Source: Tillandsia leiboldiana (Eukaryota; Streptophyta; Magnoliopsida; Poales; Bromeliaceae). From it: DNA of 64,000 bases. This document shows, one piece after another, positions 1-10,958 of this stretch (position 1 is the stretch's first letter; each line of letters opens with the position of its first letter). The translations under genes and the position numbers were made by a program. The DNA is taken from positions 12,599,024 to 12,663,023 of the forward strand of contig CM055065.1 of the NCBI GenBank assembly GCA_029204045.2, in the 5' to 3' direction. Under the pieces are notes generated by a model that saw only the letters and a list, made by a program, of their open reading frames with translations, did no database searches and had not been told where the DNA came from.

Positions 1-820
1 ATCGACTACACCATTGGAGGTCAACCAGGCTCCTCTGCCCGGACCAGCCGCGCTAGTGACCGGGACCGCCGGTGGCGGACAGCGAGACTATGGTCGCCCC
101 TCCTCAGACCACGGTAACCGGGGCACCGTCGGTTCAGGCAACAACACCTTCAGTAGCACCAACACCAGTAATAGTGGGACTTCTGCCAGGGGCCACTGTT
201 GGAGACCCCTTGAGAGAGACCGTGGTGGCGCCTACCCCTAGAATGTCCACCGATGCTGCGGGGAAAGCCCCTATCCAGCAAACCGAATGGGATAGGGCGA
301 CGACGAACTTGGCAAATTCCAAGAGGTAGTCGATGGAGCCACTGCGGTGGAGCGCCCGATGGGAGAGCTCAGGTCACTGCGGGGATAAAGAGTGAACTCG
401 GCTAAATTTTGGAAACAAGCATACCAAGAGGAGCCGGCCTCCTAAATACCTGAGACGGCAATAAGGAACCAAGAATGCGCCGATGGGAGGACAATGGCCG
501 GTGGACAAGTCTTGCATCATTTGCGATGGAATACACCAAGTGACCGGATGTCCCCAGAAGCAAGACCACTGTTTTCGATACGGCAAACCGGGGCACTATC
601 GTTTCGACTGCCCTCGGAGACGGGGACATCATCCGTAGCAGCATTCCACCCTTCCACCTCGCTTCATGTTTTCGCCCTACCTTAGTTATTAGGAGAAATT
701 CCCATCGTAGGAATAAGTTCGGTCGGAACCTCCGGCTACCCCTCGAGGCAGGCGGCTGTATTCCTGCCTGCCCAGCGAGGGTGAGGCGGGTTCTTAGTCT
801 CTAAGAACTGATGAGGTTTC
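1..820 (+). pseudogene. gag: gag remnant of element A with degenerate zinc knuckle
   Basis: Gag packages element RNA into virus-like particles. The first 330 bases encode Pro/Thr/Val-rich linker-like peptides in shifting frames. The frame from 513 to 611 shows a nucleocapsid-type stretch with CIIC followed by CFRYGKPGHYRFDC, which is a CX2CX4HX4C knuckle whose second Cys is now Tyr. It resembles the knuckle of element C (28836-28877). Several stops and frame changes show it is dead. The stretch 640-820 has no recognisable domain; the protease that should follow is missing or unrecognisable. Confidence 0.6.
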
Positions 821-1039
821 CGTGAAGGTTATTGGTGTAGCGCTTGGGGCCGACAGTTGTGGCAATCTTTAAGCGGTAGTTGACTGCTTGAAGCTCCAAG
901 CGAATCTCCGGGAACCGGACTTACCAGAACTTGTAAACTTAGCTTGTAGGAACGCCTTCTGCTCGCTTTTCCTTGTTGCGGGCAAGGAGCTTGGTAGAAG
1001 GCAGTCGAGTAGCGTCCACGAGTACCGTATGGGTCTTGA

Positions 1040-3622
1040 CACGAGAAGGACACGTACTCCTCTACCTCAGATAGACGACCTATGTGACCAACTATAAGGA
1101 GAAACGGCATTCCCAAAGGTTGATCTGCGGTCCGGCTATCGCCAGCCTAGAGACCGGAGTAATGACATACTGAAAACGGACCTGCGAGCTCGGAATGGTC
1201 AAGATGAGTTTACGGTTATACCGTTTAGACTCGTTAACGCACCAGTGGTGCTCTTGGGCATGAGGAATGGGATACTCAAGCCCATCTTAGACCAGTCGGT
1301 GATAGTCCTCTAGTTGACGTTCCGGTCTACTCTCGCATAGACAAGGGTTGTGGGAACACCCGCGGGTAACTCCCCAGACCCTCCGGGACTAGGAAGGGTA
1401 TGCCAAAACTTATAAAGTGTGAGTTTTGGCTCCGCAAGGTAGGCTTTCTGGGGCATATTGTGTCGGCTGCTGGGATTGCGGTCGACCCGAAGAAGATAGA
1501 TTCGGTAACCGACTGGCCCAGGCCGACGACGGTGACTGAGATTCGAAGCTTCCTGAGTCTGGCAGGGTATTACAGACGCCTTGTGGAGGGCTTCTCCAAG
1601 ATAGCCACGCCCCTGGCTCGCCTGATCCGTAAAGGAGAAAAGTACATCTGGACAGATCAATGCCAGAAGAGTTTTGAAGAACTCAAGAACAAGTTGACGC
1701 GAGCCCCGGTGCTTGCTCTACCGGAGCCCGGCGAGGACTATGAGGTGTACTGCGATGCGTCGCAGAACGGCCTCGGAGGCGTGCTTATGCAACGGGGTAA
1801 AGTCATAGCCTATGCGTCGAGGCAACTTAAGGAGTACGAGAGAAACTACCCCGTGCACGACCTGGAGCTTGCAGCAGTCGTATTCGTCCTCAAGTTGTGG
1901 AAGCACTATTTAGAAGGAACACACTTCAATGTGTACTCAGATCAATAGAGTCTTAAGTACCTTTTCACCCAAAAGGAGTTAAATTTGCGACAAAGACGGT
2001 GGCTCGAGCTACTGAAGGATTACGATTTAACGATCCACTACCACCCGGGAAAGGCAAACGTGGTGGCCGACGCCCTGAGCCGCAAGGGGCAGGCCGAGGA
2101 GGCAGGGGTAAGTGCCATCACCCAGCAAGATAGTCTGATTGCGGAATTTTCGTGATTAAGACTAGAAGTAGTACCGGCGGGTACAATCGCACAACTTCTG
2201 ACACTGGTGGTCAGACCTACCTTGCTTGACAGAATTCTCGAGGGGCAGTCAACTGATGACCAACTCCAGCTGGTGCGAAGTAGAGTAACTGCCGACCAAG
2301 AAGGTGATTTCACAGTAAACTCCGATGGCACGATACGATTTTGGGGACGAATCTGCGTGCCGGATCTACCGGAACTCAAAGAGGAAATCCTGCGGGAGGC
2401 GCACACTGCTCCATATGCAGCGCACCCCGGGGGAACGAAGATGTACAAGGACGTCAAACAGACCTTCTGGTGGCCCAAAATGAAGGGAGACGTGACTTGG
2501 TTTGTGGCACACTGCCTGGTGTGCCAACGGGTGAAGGCCGAGCACTAGCGTCCGGCAGGAAAATTGCAACCCTTACCGGTGCCCGAGTGGAAGTGGGACA
2601 TGATTACCATGGATTTTGTGATCGGGTTCCCGAGATCGTCACAGGGACACGATGCAATATGGGTGATTGTGGACCGTTTGACGAAATCGGCCCACTATCT
2701 GCCCATACACACGACGTGGACGCAGGAACGACTGGCACAAACATACATCGACGAGATAGTAGGGTTGCATGGGGTACCGACATCTATCACGTCGGACTGG
2801 GACACGTGATTTGTGTCAAACTTTTGGCAAAGCCTGCAACGAGCAATGGGGACCAAGTTGCACTTCAGTACGGCATTTCACCCGCAGACCGATGGACAGT
2901 CAGAGCGGGTGATACAGATTGTGGAGGACATGCTTCGAGCATGCGTTTTGGACTTGGGCGAAGGGTGGGCACGGTGTTTGCCCCTAGTGGAATTTGCCTA
3001 CAATAACAGTTACCAGGCCAGCATTCAGATGGCGCCATACGAAGCCTTGTATGGGCGCCGCTGTCGGTCACCTATATGCTGGGACGACTTGGGAGAGCGT
3101 AAATGGTTGGGACCAAATTTGGTAGAGGAAACCGAGGCAAAGGTGCGCCTGATCAGGCGGCGGCTGACCGCCCAGAGCAGACAGAAAAGCTACGCGAACA
3201 ATAGACGACGAGACTTAGAGTTCATGGTAGGTGAGCATGTGTTACTCCGAGTTTCGCCCTCCAAGGGGAACCGACGTTTCGGCTTAAAAGGAAAGTTAAG
3301 TCCGAGGTACGTGGGACCGTTTGAGATCCTAGAACGTGTGGGTCCGGTGGCTTATCGGTTGGCCTTGCCGCCAAACCTAGACCGAGTACACAACGTGTTT
3401 CACGTTTCGATGCTCCGAAAGTACCTCCCCGACCCCTCTCACGCCCTGGACATATCCACTGTCAAGCTACAAGAGGATCTGACTGTCGAGGAGACACCGG
3501 TGCGGATCCTGGCACGAGAAGACAAGAAACTACGGAACCAGACCATTCCCTACGTAAAGGTCCAATGGAGCAACCACGAGGAACGCGAGGCGGCGTGGGA
3601 GCTGGAATCAAAAATAAAATGA
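1040..3622 (+). pseudogene. pol: pol remnant of element A: RT, RNase H, integrase, chromodomain
   Basis: Scrambled RT fragments come first: PLPQIDDLCDQL near 1060-1095, then a degraded palm region to about 1390. From 1400 to 3622 one frame is kept without frameshift but is cut by four stops at 1946 (TAG), 2153 (TGA), 2546 (TAG) and 2807 (TGA). It covers the RT thumb (FLGHIVSAAG), RNase H (YCDASQNGLGG near 1740-1790), the integrase HHCC zinc site (HTAPYAAH...CLVC, 2395-2525), the catalytic core (TMDF near 2605; TDGQSERVIQ near 2890), the GPF motif near 3320 and a chromodomain-like end (WSNHEEREAAWELE near 3565-3610). The Asp-bearing SDWDT shows Arg to Trp before the stop. Stops align with CAG or CGA codons in sister copies. 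Confidence 0.9.
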
Positions 3623-3661
3623 AGGAGTGTTTCCCCGAGCTGTTTAGCGAGGGTTGTAATT

Positions 3662-3681
3662 AAGTTTCGAGGACGAAACTT
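3662..3681 (+). promoter_or_regulatory. pre-PPT inverted repeat of element A
   Basis: AAGTTTCG-AGGA-CGAAACTT is a perfect 8-bp stem with a four-base loop between the pol stop and the 3' LTR. The same hairpin stands at this place in C, D, E, F and H. The purine run that should prime plus-strand synthesis is poor here (AAAGTGTGAGTGG, 3687-3699). Confidence 0.7.
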
Positions 3682-3961
3682 TTTATAAAGTGTGAGTGGT
3701 GTAATGACACGGGTTTTTTTGTAATAATTAACCCTCCTTCTAATATAATGCTCTTTTAGTACTCCGAGAATATTACATTTGGTTAGTTGGCCGGTGTGTG
3801 GTGCTGGTATTTTTCTGCGATAGAGCACGGAAAATGATGACCGACGGTGCGATCGGATCTGAAATCCGATATCGGGATCTCCCGGAACGGAATTCTTAGT
3901 GATGCGGTGATTAGTCATACATCAAAATCCGTGCAAAATATCCTGCATGTTTTTCGAGGAA

Positions 3962-4212
3962 AAGGTGGGTTTATCTCGTGCGATTAATTAGTTAGAGAAT
4001 TAGTTATTCGGTTACGGGTATTAAAAGGTGGGTTTATTTCGTGCGATTAATTAGTTAGAGAATTAGTTATTCGGTTACGGGGATTACAAGGTGGGTTATC
4101 CCGTAGGAATAATTAATTAAGGAATTAATTAATTGGTGACGAAGATTAAAAGGTGGGAGTTTATCTCGTAGGAATAATTAATTAAATAATTAATTATCCG
4201 GTGACGGAAAAT
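3962..4212 (+). repeat. 63-bp tandem array in the A LTR
   Basis: AAGGTGGG recurs at 3962, 4025, 4088 and 4150, giving four units of 62-63 bp. Each unit holds an AT-rich ATTAATTAGTTAG-like block and ends near CGGT(T/G)ACGG. The first two units are nearly identical and the last two form a second subtype. It lies just upstream of the promoter-like stretch. Confidence 0.85.
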
Positions 4213-6906
4213 AGAATTTTCTTACGTACGAGTTGGAAACTAAATAAATTAATAATAAGAGGATAAATAAACCCCTTACCAGAAGGAAAACCTTAATTTA
4301 AATTACCGCTTCCTCAAACCCTTCCCTCTCGTGCGTACCGAAAACCAAAGATAAGAGAACCCTAACCGGAGGAGAGGAGAAGGAAAGAAAAAGAAAGCGG
4401 AGGAACCCGATCGCCCCGATTGACGTCCGGAGACCGGAGAACGAGACGCCATCACCTACGGGGAGCGGATCCGGATCTCCAACGCCGCGAGGACCAAGAT
4501 CGGTTCTTTATTTCCGATAGATTGAGGTTAGTGGTCGTTAATCCTTTCGTAAAATTAATCGGGGGTTTTCCGTGTTTTTGTAAGGTCGTTTTAATCGGTA
4601 CATCGATCACGGATTTTTGTGGGTTTTGATCAATGTTTTATTCTCATTCTTGATCGGGTGTGATCGATGATTTTTATTGGATTTAATCGGTAGTCTTTAA
4701 TCGATCCTTTGATTGACTTTCTGATCGATGTTTTGGTTGTTCGTCGATCGTTGGTTAGTCGTTACATTTATCCCGTATTTATTCGAGAATTTTTGGGGGT
4801 GTTTGGTAAGATCATAGTGGGTTAACGGGAGGCCGCCGCCGCCGTTTTTATACGGGAGGCCGCCGCCACCATTACCATGATCGCGGGGTCTTCGCCGGAG
4901 TCCCACGGGAGCGAAAACGGGAAAAAATCGCGAAACGGGAGCGAAAACGGAGGAAGAAACGCAGAATTAGGGTTTACTGTTCCTGCCGTACAGCCGCGGT
5001 CCACGGGCTGAGGCTTGCACCCGGCGCACACCTCGCGGCGCGGAAGCCGCGGACCCGGTGCACGCTTCGCCGTGCACCGGCCCAGCCCGCAGGAGCGGTC
5101 CACGTTCAGGCGTGCGCCCGGTGCTGGCGCCGCGACCCGAAGCTGTGAGCCCGGTGCACGCTCGGGTTGTGCACCGGCCCGGCCCGAAATGCGCGGCGCA
5201 CGCTTCCTGCGTGCACCCGGCGCATGCCGCAGTCGCCTGTCGCCGTAAACCCGGTCCACGGTTGCCCCTGTGCACCACCCGACAGCCCAAAGTTCGGTGG
5301 CTCCGTTTGGGTCCGTTTTTCCACCGTTTTGAGCGCCGTCTTCGCCGTTGGGATCACAATCTCCGCGGTTTTCTTGGCATGGCCACTTGGGATCTTTTTG
5401 GTCACTGTTTTATTATGTCGGGTGCTAATTTCGCCGACGCTCCGCGCCTCGACGAAATCGTCGGGGGCGCGCCGTGGGGTCTCTTTTCTCATCATTTCCG
5501 CCGTCGGGGCCTTCTTGGTTTTAACCATTGACGTCCCGAGTGGGCTACCGGTTGAGGATTGAGTTTTGTTGGATTTCCGTTAGCGGTTTTGGGTTCCGAC
5601 GGAGTTCGCGACGAAATAGTCGCGGTCCGGTTGTTGTTAGTCTTCGATGTTACCGGTTTGAGCTAAGTGTGCGGTGTTACTTGACGGTTTTGATTTGTTG
5701 GGTTTTTGATTGACGTCGCGATCCTCTAGGTGCAGTGATTTCGGTTTTGGTGGGTTCATTGTTACAGTGGTTGGGACCACTGATGTTACCTGATTAGGGT
5801 AAGGTGTTAATTTGTGCCTTTGGTTGTTCCGTTAGGCCGCGTGAAGTTCCGATTGCTTAAGAGGGTCTTGGGAGCGGTCGTATATCTTCATTCCAGGTGG
5901 GTACGGTTGCGATAAGTGCAACAAGTGCAGTAAGTGCATCTATCGTCATTAAAATGCTCTTAATTTGTCAAACAAAGTAGATGGACAGTTTAACCTTTCG
6001 CATAATTGTATTTTATCTAACAATTGAAGCGGCTGCGGTCGCGGTGCTCACTACACGCCGATCTCGGCAAATCCGTTTTCGGATGCTGCACGTACACAGG
6101 CGGATTGGCTTCCGCATGGGTGTACTTTTCCGGAGAAGTGGTCTCTTTTTGACCCGTGTACCTCATAAAGGGGTGGGAGCCATGAGGACCTCTTCGCGCC
6201 TGCTGCAAATAGCACACCAGCACCGTGAAGAGGTTAAAAGCATCAAAAAGGTGTTCGCGCACGAGGGGAGACTTTAGTCTCTCGGACAGGTACTCTGGGG
6301 TTGGTGCCCAACTTAATTGATAAATCTGGGGTTGGTGCCCAGCTTAATTATGTACAGGGTTTTAGCGAAAGGTTCCGGTGTAATCGGTTTGCTCCTTATT
6401 CTCTTTTGATACTTAGACATCTACTTTGTTTGTCACTGACTTTACCCACTCCGTGACAGGTGTTACGAGGTGCGTTAGCCGGGAGGGCGGTGAGACTGCG
6501 TCGCGAGGACCGTAGTCAGGATACTTGGGTTTTTATCTCGTTTTCCTTATACTTTAAATAGTTAATTTGCTTGTGGATCATATTAGTCATGGACATGTAT
6601 GAGTTAGCGCTGTGGATGAGGTGTACTTTTATACTTTGGTACTTTTAGTGATGTTTTCATACGCGGCACGTTTTCATGATAAACCAAATGATTTCGAAAA
6701 TGTCTTCTCAAAATGAAGTGTCGTGTGGGCACGGGTTTTGCAACCGCTGGTTTTATCCTTCCCAAACGTGATTCCGCTTTAATAACAAGGTGTCGAGTGG
6801 ACACCGGTCTTTTAACACATTAGTTAAATTACTGTACTCTCTTTGATGATGTATGTCTATTGTATGGTTGATGGTTGATGTATGATGTTGTAAATGAGAC
6901 GCAGTG

Positions 6907-6953
6907 CATATACAAAGGAGACTCTGTCCGTGGGCAGAGAGAATTTGTGTATG
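6907..6953 (+). other. 47-nt conserved LTR hairpin (copy in A)
   Basis: Outer stem CATATACAAA (6907-6916) pairs with TTTGTGTATG (6944-6953) through one G-T wobble, and an inner stem CTCTG/CAGAG sits inside. Four other lineage-1 LTRs carry the same structure with the same total length. Confidence 0.7.
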
Positions 6954-7061
6954 TGGCGGTCTGGCACGCACCGGGGACGAGGTTTAAGTTACCTTGTTAA
7001 TAAAAAATAATACACGCAATTTTCCGCTTTGATAGACTCAAAAATCCCCGGGGGCGTGACA

Positions 7062-8295
7062 GTAAAGTTTAATAGCCTCAATGGCTAGGGACCTCGAACC
7101 GCTGCCTCACCGTCGTCCCGGTTCCCACCCCTGCTTGGACCTGTCACAGTGTGGGTAGTCAGTGACTGATAAAGTAGATGTTAAACCAATAAAAGCAATA
7201 AACTAAAAAGACAAACCGATACACCAGAGCATTCACTTCCCCCTCATGAACCGCTAAATCCCTGTCGCAATCATGCTGGGCACCTACCCCAGATTTAAAA
7301 CAGGTTGGGCCCCAACCCCAGATACCGTGCTCAATTCTTGGTGCCTCCAACCCCTCTACTGCCCAAGTAGCAGTCGCCTCACCGTGAAGGGTCCCCATCA
7401 TCCCTAGTCGTGGGGTACACGGGTAACCTTACCATCTTTCCGGAAAAATACACCATGTGCGGTGGCCAGACCGCCGGTGTGCGTGTAAGCAAATACGAGC
7501 ATATAAAACAGTACAGCGACCTCAGCCGCCTCAATTAGAATATAAAACGGGATTCACATGCAATGGGGTTAGACAGTTTACCAAAACATCTACTTTAATC
7601 ACACGAAATACACGGGAACGACATTACACCGAAAATACCAAAGGTACCCACCTCGAATGTGCTGACCGGAACACCTGAGACCGAACCACGCTCACAATCG
7701 GCACTCGGACCTAAAAAGTCCCAAAAAGAACCGCGGTCAGAACGGAAACATATTCTGTAAATAAACCCAGTCCAAAACCCAAAAACACTACCAAAGACTC
7801 GGCACGGCGGTGGCGATGACGTGCGACGGGCGACGCGGCCGCCCCCGCGTCGTTGCGTGCCATGCGGCCGCGCGGGCACCGGCCCCGCGCGGCACCGCAT
7901 GCGGCTCGGCCGAGCGGGCACCAGCCCCGCACGGTTCCGCGTGCGGCACGACCGCGCGGGCACCAACCCCACGCGGCTCCACCCGCGGCGCGACCGCGCG
8001 GGCACTAGCCCTGCGTGGCGCGGCCTGCAGCGCGGCGCGGGCACCAGCCCCGCGCGGCACTACGGTAGCCCGGCCGCGTGGGCTTGCCCCGCTCGGCACC
8101 GCCTGCAGAGCGGCGCGGGCGCCAGCCCCGCGTGGTGCTGCGGGCGGCCCGACAGCGCGGGCTTGCCCCGCGCGGCGCGGCTTGCAGCGCGGCGCGGGCG
8201 CCAGCCCCGCTCGGTGCTGCGTGCAACCCAACCGCGCGGCTTGCGCCGCGCGGCGCCGCCTGCAGCGCGGCGAGGGCGCCGACCCCGCGCGGCAC
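7062..8295 (-). repeat. C 3' LTR, fragment 1
   Basis: It is collinear with 30154-31441 of the C 5' LTR. It includes the acceptor-like site near 7141 (read on minus), 78-79-bp GC-rich units between about 7840 and 8290 and the GGCAC target at 8291-8295 where solo LTR L entered. The Ala/Arg/Pro-rich open frames in the GC tract occur on both strands and are repeat artefacts. Confidence 0.9.
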
Positions 8296-8929
8296 TGTAG
8301 TAACTCGACTTTTCTAGTAATATTTTACACTCCTGTTAGTAAAGTACCTCTTTTAGGAAAGCTGAATTATCGAGTTTTCTTAAGTTGTTCGATGTGTCGC
8401 ACGGGTATTTTTCTGTGAAAGGGCTCGAAAAACGATGACCGACGGTGCGATCGGATCTGAAATCCGACTTTGGGATTTCTCCCGGAATAGGGTTTTTAGG
8501 GTTGCGGTGACTTAGCGTGCATCTAAATCCGTGCAGAATATCCTGCACGCTTTTCGAGGAAGTGATGGGTATATCTGTATAATTAATTAATAAATTAATT
8601 AGTTATTTGTTAATTAACTTTGTATGTGGGATTTATTCGTACGTACAAGAGGAAAAAATCCCACTTTTCGCAAAAGAGAAACCCTAGCCGGAGAGATCGA
8701 AAGAGAAAAGAAAAGAACAGAACCCTAACCGGAGGAAAAAGAGAAGAGGAAGGGAGAAGGCGGAGGAGTCCGAACACCCCGATCGACGTGTTGGAACCGG
8801 GAGTACAACCGGATCGTCCTCCCCCGACGCAAACGGTGAGTGGTTTTAACTTATTGTAATCTTTTAGGGTTTCATGTCTTTTCGGCGTGTTCTTCGTCGT
8901 TGTCGTTGCCGTCACCGCCGCCGCCGCTG

Positions 8930-9370
8930 CCGCCGCTGCGCGACCCCGGGCGCGCGCCGCGCTACCTCGTGCCGCGCGGGGCGCCCGCGGGCAACACCGC
9001 ACGGGCGCCACCCGCGGGTGAGCACGCCGCGCGGCTTCATGCCACGTGGGTCACCCGCGGGCGGCGGCACCCGCGCGGGCGGCGGCGCCCGCGCGGGCGG
9101 CACCGCACGGGCGGCGGCGCCCGCGCGGGCGGCACCGCACGGGCGCCACCCGCGGGTGCGCGCGCCGCGCGGCTTTATGCTGCGCGGGGCACCCGCGAGC
9201 GGCACCGCACGGGCGCCACCCGCGGGTGCGCGCGCCGCGCGGCCTCATGCCGCGCGGGGCACCCGCGGGCGGCGGCGCCCGCGCGGGTGGCACCGCACGG
9301 GCGCCACCCGCGGGAGCGCACGCCGCGCGGCTTCATGCCGTGCAGGGCACCCGCGGCCGGCACCGCACGG
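8930..9370 (+). repeat. GC-rich tandem array in solo LTR L
   Basis: The unit ACGGGCGCCACCCGCGGGTG recurs at 9001, 9139, 9209 and 9297, with 70-138 bp spacing and smaller GGCGGC repeats between. It opens long Ala/Arg/Pro/Gly frames in several phases on both strands, a mark of composition and not of coding. It sits between the donor-like and acceptor-like sites of this LTR. Confidence 0.8.
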
Positions 9371-10570
9371 AACCTCCGTTTTTGTCGCGATGATAAGTTT
9401 TGGGTTTCGTTTTGCGACAGGGTGAGTCCGGTTGACTTATCATTCCTTTTGGGGATTTCTTTAGGTCCAGGTGCTGAGCGGGAGGGTGTCAAAGTTCAAG
9501 GTGTCCCGATCGTCACGCAACAAGGTGGGTACTCTCGCAATAAGTGCTGAATGTCATCATTATAACAAGTATAATAACAAGCCTAATAAAGTAGATGAAT
9601 TGTATTAACTGTTTAAACCCATCGCATGAGTTTTTCCTGTTTCTTCCATTATTAACTGTGGCGACTAAGTGTTGCGGTGATTGTTACACGCCGGTTTCGG
9701 CTATCATGTTCTTAGATGCTTACACGCACACCGGCGGTTTGGCCACCGATTTGGTGTACTTTTCCGGAATTGTGGTACGTTTACCCGTGTACCCCACGAA
9801 AGTAAAGGTGTCGAGTGGGGACCCCTCGCGCTCGCTATTGGTGCAGCACTAGCACCGTTGAGGGGTTAAAAGCAATACGCAAGCAAGTGATCGTTCACGA
9901 GGGGGTCTTTAGACCTTCCGACAGGTATCATGTAATTAAATCAAGGAATGTGGTGACTCATGAGGGAAAAAACGAAAGGTTCCGGTGTATTCGGTTTGTC
10001 TTAACAATACTTTTTATTGCTTTGATCATCTACTTTATTTGTCACTAACTTCCCCACACTGTGACAGGTCAGACTAGGTGTAGTAGCCGGGACAATGGTG
10101 AGGCAGCGTCTAGAGGACATTAGCCATATGAGGCTTTACTTCGTCGTTTCTTGTTGGGTCATTTCCTTTCTTGTTTAACTGTTAAGCTTCAATTGCTTGA
10201 TTGTGGACCATTATGGATGTTGGATTGATAGTTAATTTGGTATTGTGGATTTGAAATACTGTTATGAATTCATATGCGGCATGTTTTCCACTAAACAAAA
10301 GGGTTTTGAAAATGCTTTCCAAAACCAAGTGTCGTGTGGGCACTATCTTGAAAACCTCTGGATTTATCCTTTCAAAAGATGCAGCCGCCTAAATGGGACT
10401 CGCGGAATTACTTTGGGAAATTAGGTGTCATTTAGACACCGTTCGTAAATCCGCAGTCTCATCTTGATGTTGTGAATGAAACCTTAAGTTTATGGATAAA
10501 AGTAGTAATCTCCATCAATGTACTCATTGTGACTGTGTGGTTAAAGAATAATGTTGTAAATGTGACGCCG

Positions 10571-10617
10571 TGCATATACAAAGGAGACTCTGTCCGTTTA
10601 AAGAGTGAATTTGTATA
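10571..10617 (+). other. 47-nt conserved LTR hairpin (copy in L)
   Basis: CATATACAAA (10571-10580) pairs perfectly with TTTGTATATG (10608-10617). The inner arm has drifted (ACTCTG against AGAGTG). Confidence 0.7.
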
Positions 10618-10718
10618 TGTGGCGGGTCTGACGCGCACCGGCAGGAGGGGTTGTTAAAAAAATATATATATATGTACGTTTTCCGCAAATCCTTAAACCT
10701 CCGGGGTGTGACAGGCAC

Positions 10719-10882
10719 TGCGGGTAGCCCGACCGCGCGGGCTTTGTCCCCCGCGGCGCCTGCCGGGGCGCGGCGGCAGCCCCGGGATGGTGGCGGCGGC
10801 GGCGGATAAACCAAAAACGGCGAAAAACCCCTAAACGAAAACAGAAAAGAGCATCGCTTACCGCAATTTCGTCGGAGAAGGC
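10719..10882 (-). repeat. C 3' LTR, fragment 2
   Basis: It is collinear with 31442-31605 and lies between solo LTR L and solo LTR J. On the minus strand it holds a donor-like GCG|GTAAGC at 10860-10861. The sister LTR has lost this GT (GCGATAAGC near 31583). AAGGC (10878-10882) is the target where J entered. Confidence 0.9.
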
Positions 10883-10934
10883 TGTCACGCCCCGGGGTCG
10901 AAACTGCGACCCGGGCTCACTAACAGATCCGCCA

Positions 10935-10958
10935 TCTGTACGGAAACTGCCGTACAGA
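10935..10958 (-). other. U5 hairpin of J
   Basis: TCTGTACGG pairs perfectly with CCGTACAGA across a six-base loop. H has TCTGTGCGG/CCGCACAGA at the same place, a compensated base-pair change. Confidence 0.65.

Larger units (their letters stand above)
1..7061 (+). mobile_element. Element A: 3' part of a decayed Ty3/gypsy chromovirus
   Basis: The window opens inside this element. Remnants of gag (zinc knuckle near 570-611) and pol lead to a pre-PPT hairpin (3662-3681) and a 3' LTR that starts TGTAATGACAC at 3700 and ends GGGGGCGTGACA at 7061. The bases after 7061 (GTAAAGTTTAATAGCC) continue the LTR of element C and match its uninterrupted sister copy near 30154, so A lies inside the C 3' LTR. 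The expected duplication is GTAAA (7062-7066); its left copy and the A 5' LTR are outside the window. Confidence 0.9.
3700..7061 (+). repeat. 3' LTR of element A (3.36 kb, lineage 1)
   Basis: TG...CA ends and start and end motifs shared with lineage-1 LTRs L, K, C and E define it. It contains the U3 motif GACGGTGCGATCGGA near 3845, a dyad CGTGCA-N8-TGCATG (3930-3949), a 63-bp tandem array, an AT-rich promoter-like stretch near 4245-4270, a splice-donor-like AG|GTTAGT at 4527, a GC-rich tract rich in GGTGCACGC words (4984-5270), an acceptor-like GTGACAG|G at 6459 and the 47-nt hairpin at 6907-6953. No protein in it is credible. Confidence 0.88.
8296..10713 (+). mobile_element. Solo LTR L (2.4 kb, lineage 1)
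   Basis: It starts TGTAGTAACTCG and ends CGGGGTGTGACA, flanked by GGCAC at 8291-8295 and 10714-10718. The uninterrupted sister site reads GGCACTGCGGGTAGCC at 31437. It has no PBS, gag or pol, so it is the product of recombination between two LTRs. It shares with A the GACGGTGCGATCGG motif (near 8442) and the dyad CGTGCAGAATATCCTGCACG (8530-8549). A donor-like ACG|GTGAGT lies at 8836 and an acceptor-like GTGACAG|G at 10067. Confidence 0.95.

Noticed and set aside
8840..9550. Open frames of 183-236 codons
   Set aside because: GC array of solo LTR L; repeats read through in three frames with no protein-like composition.
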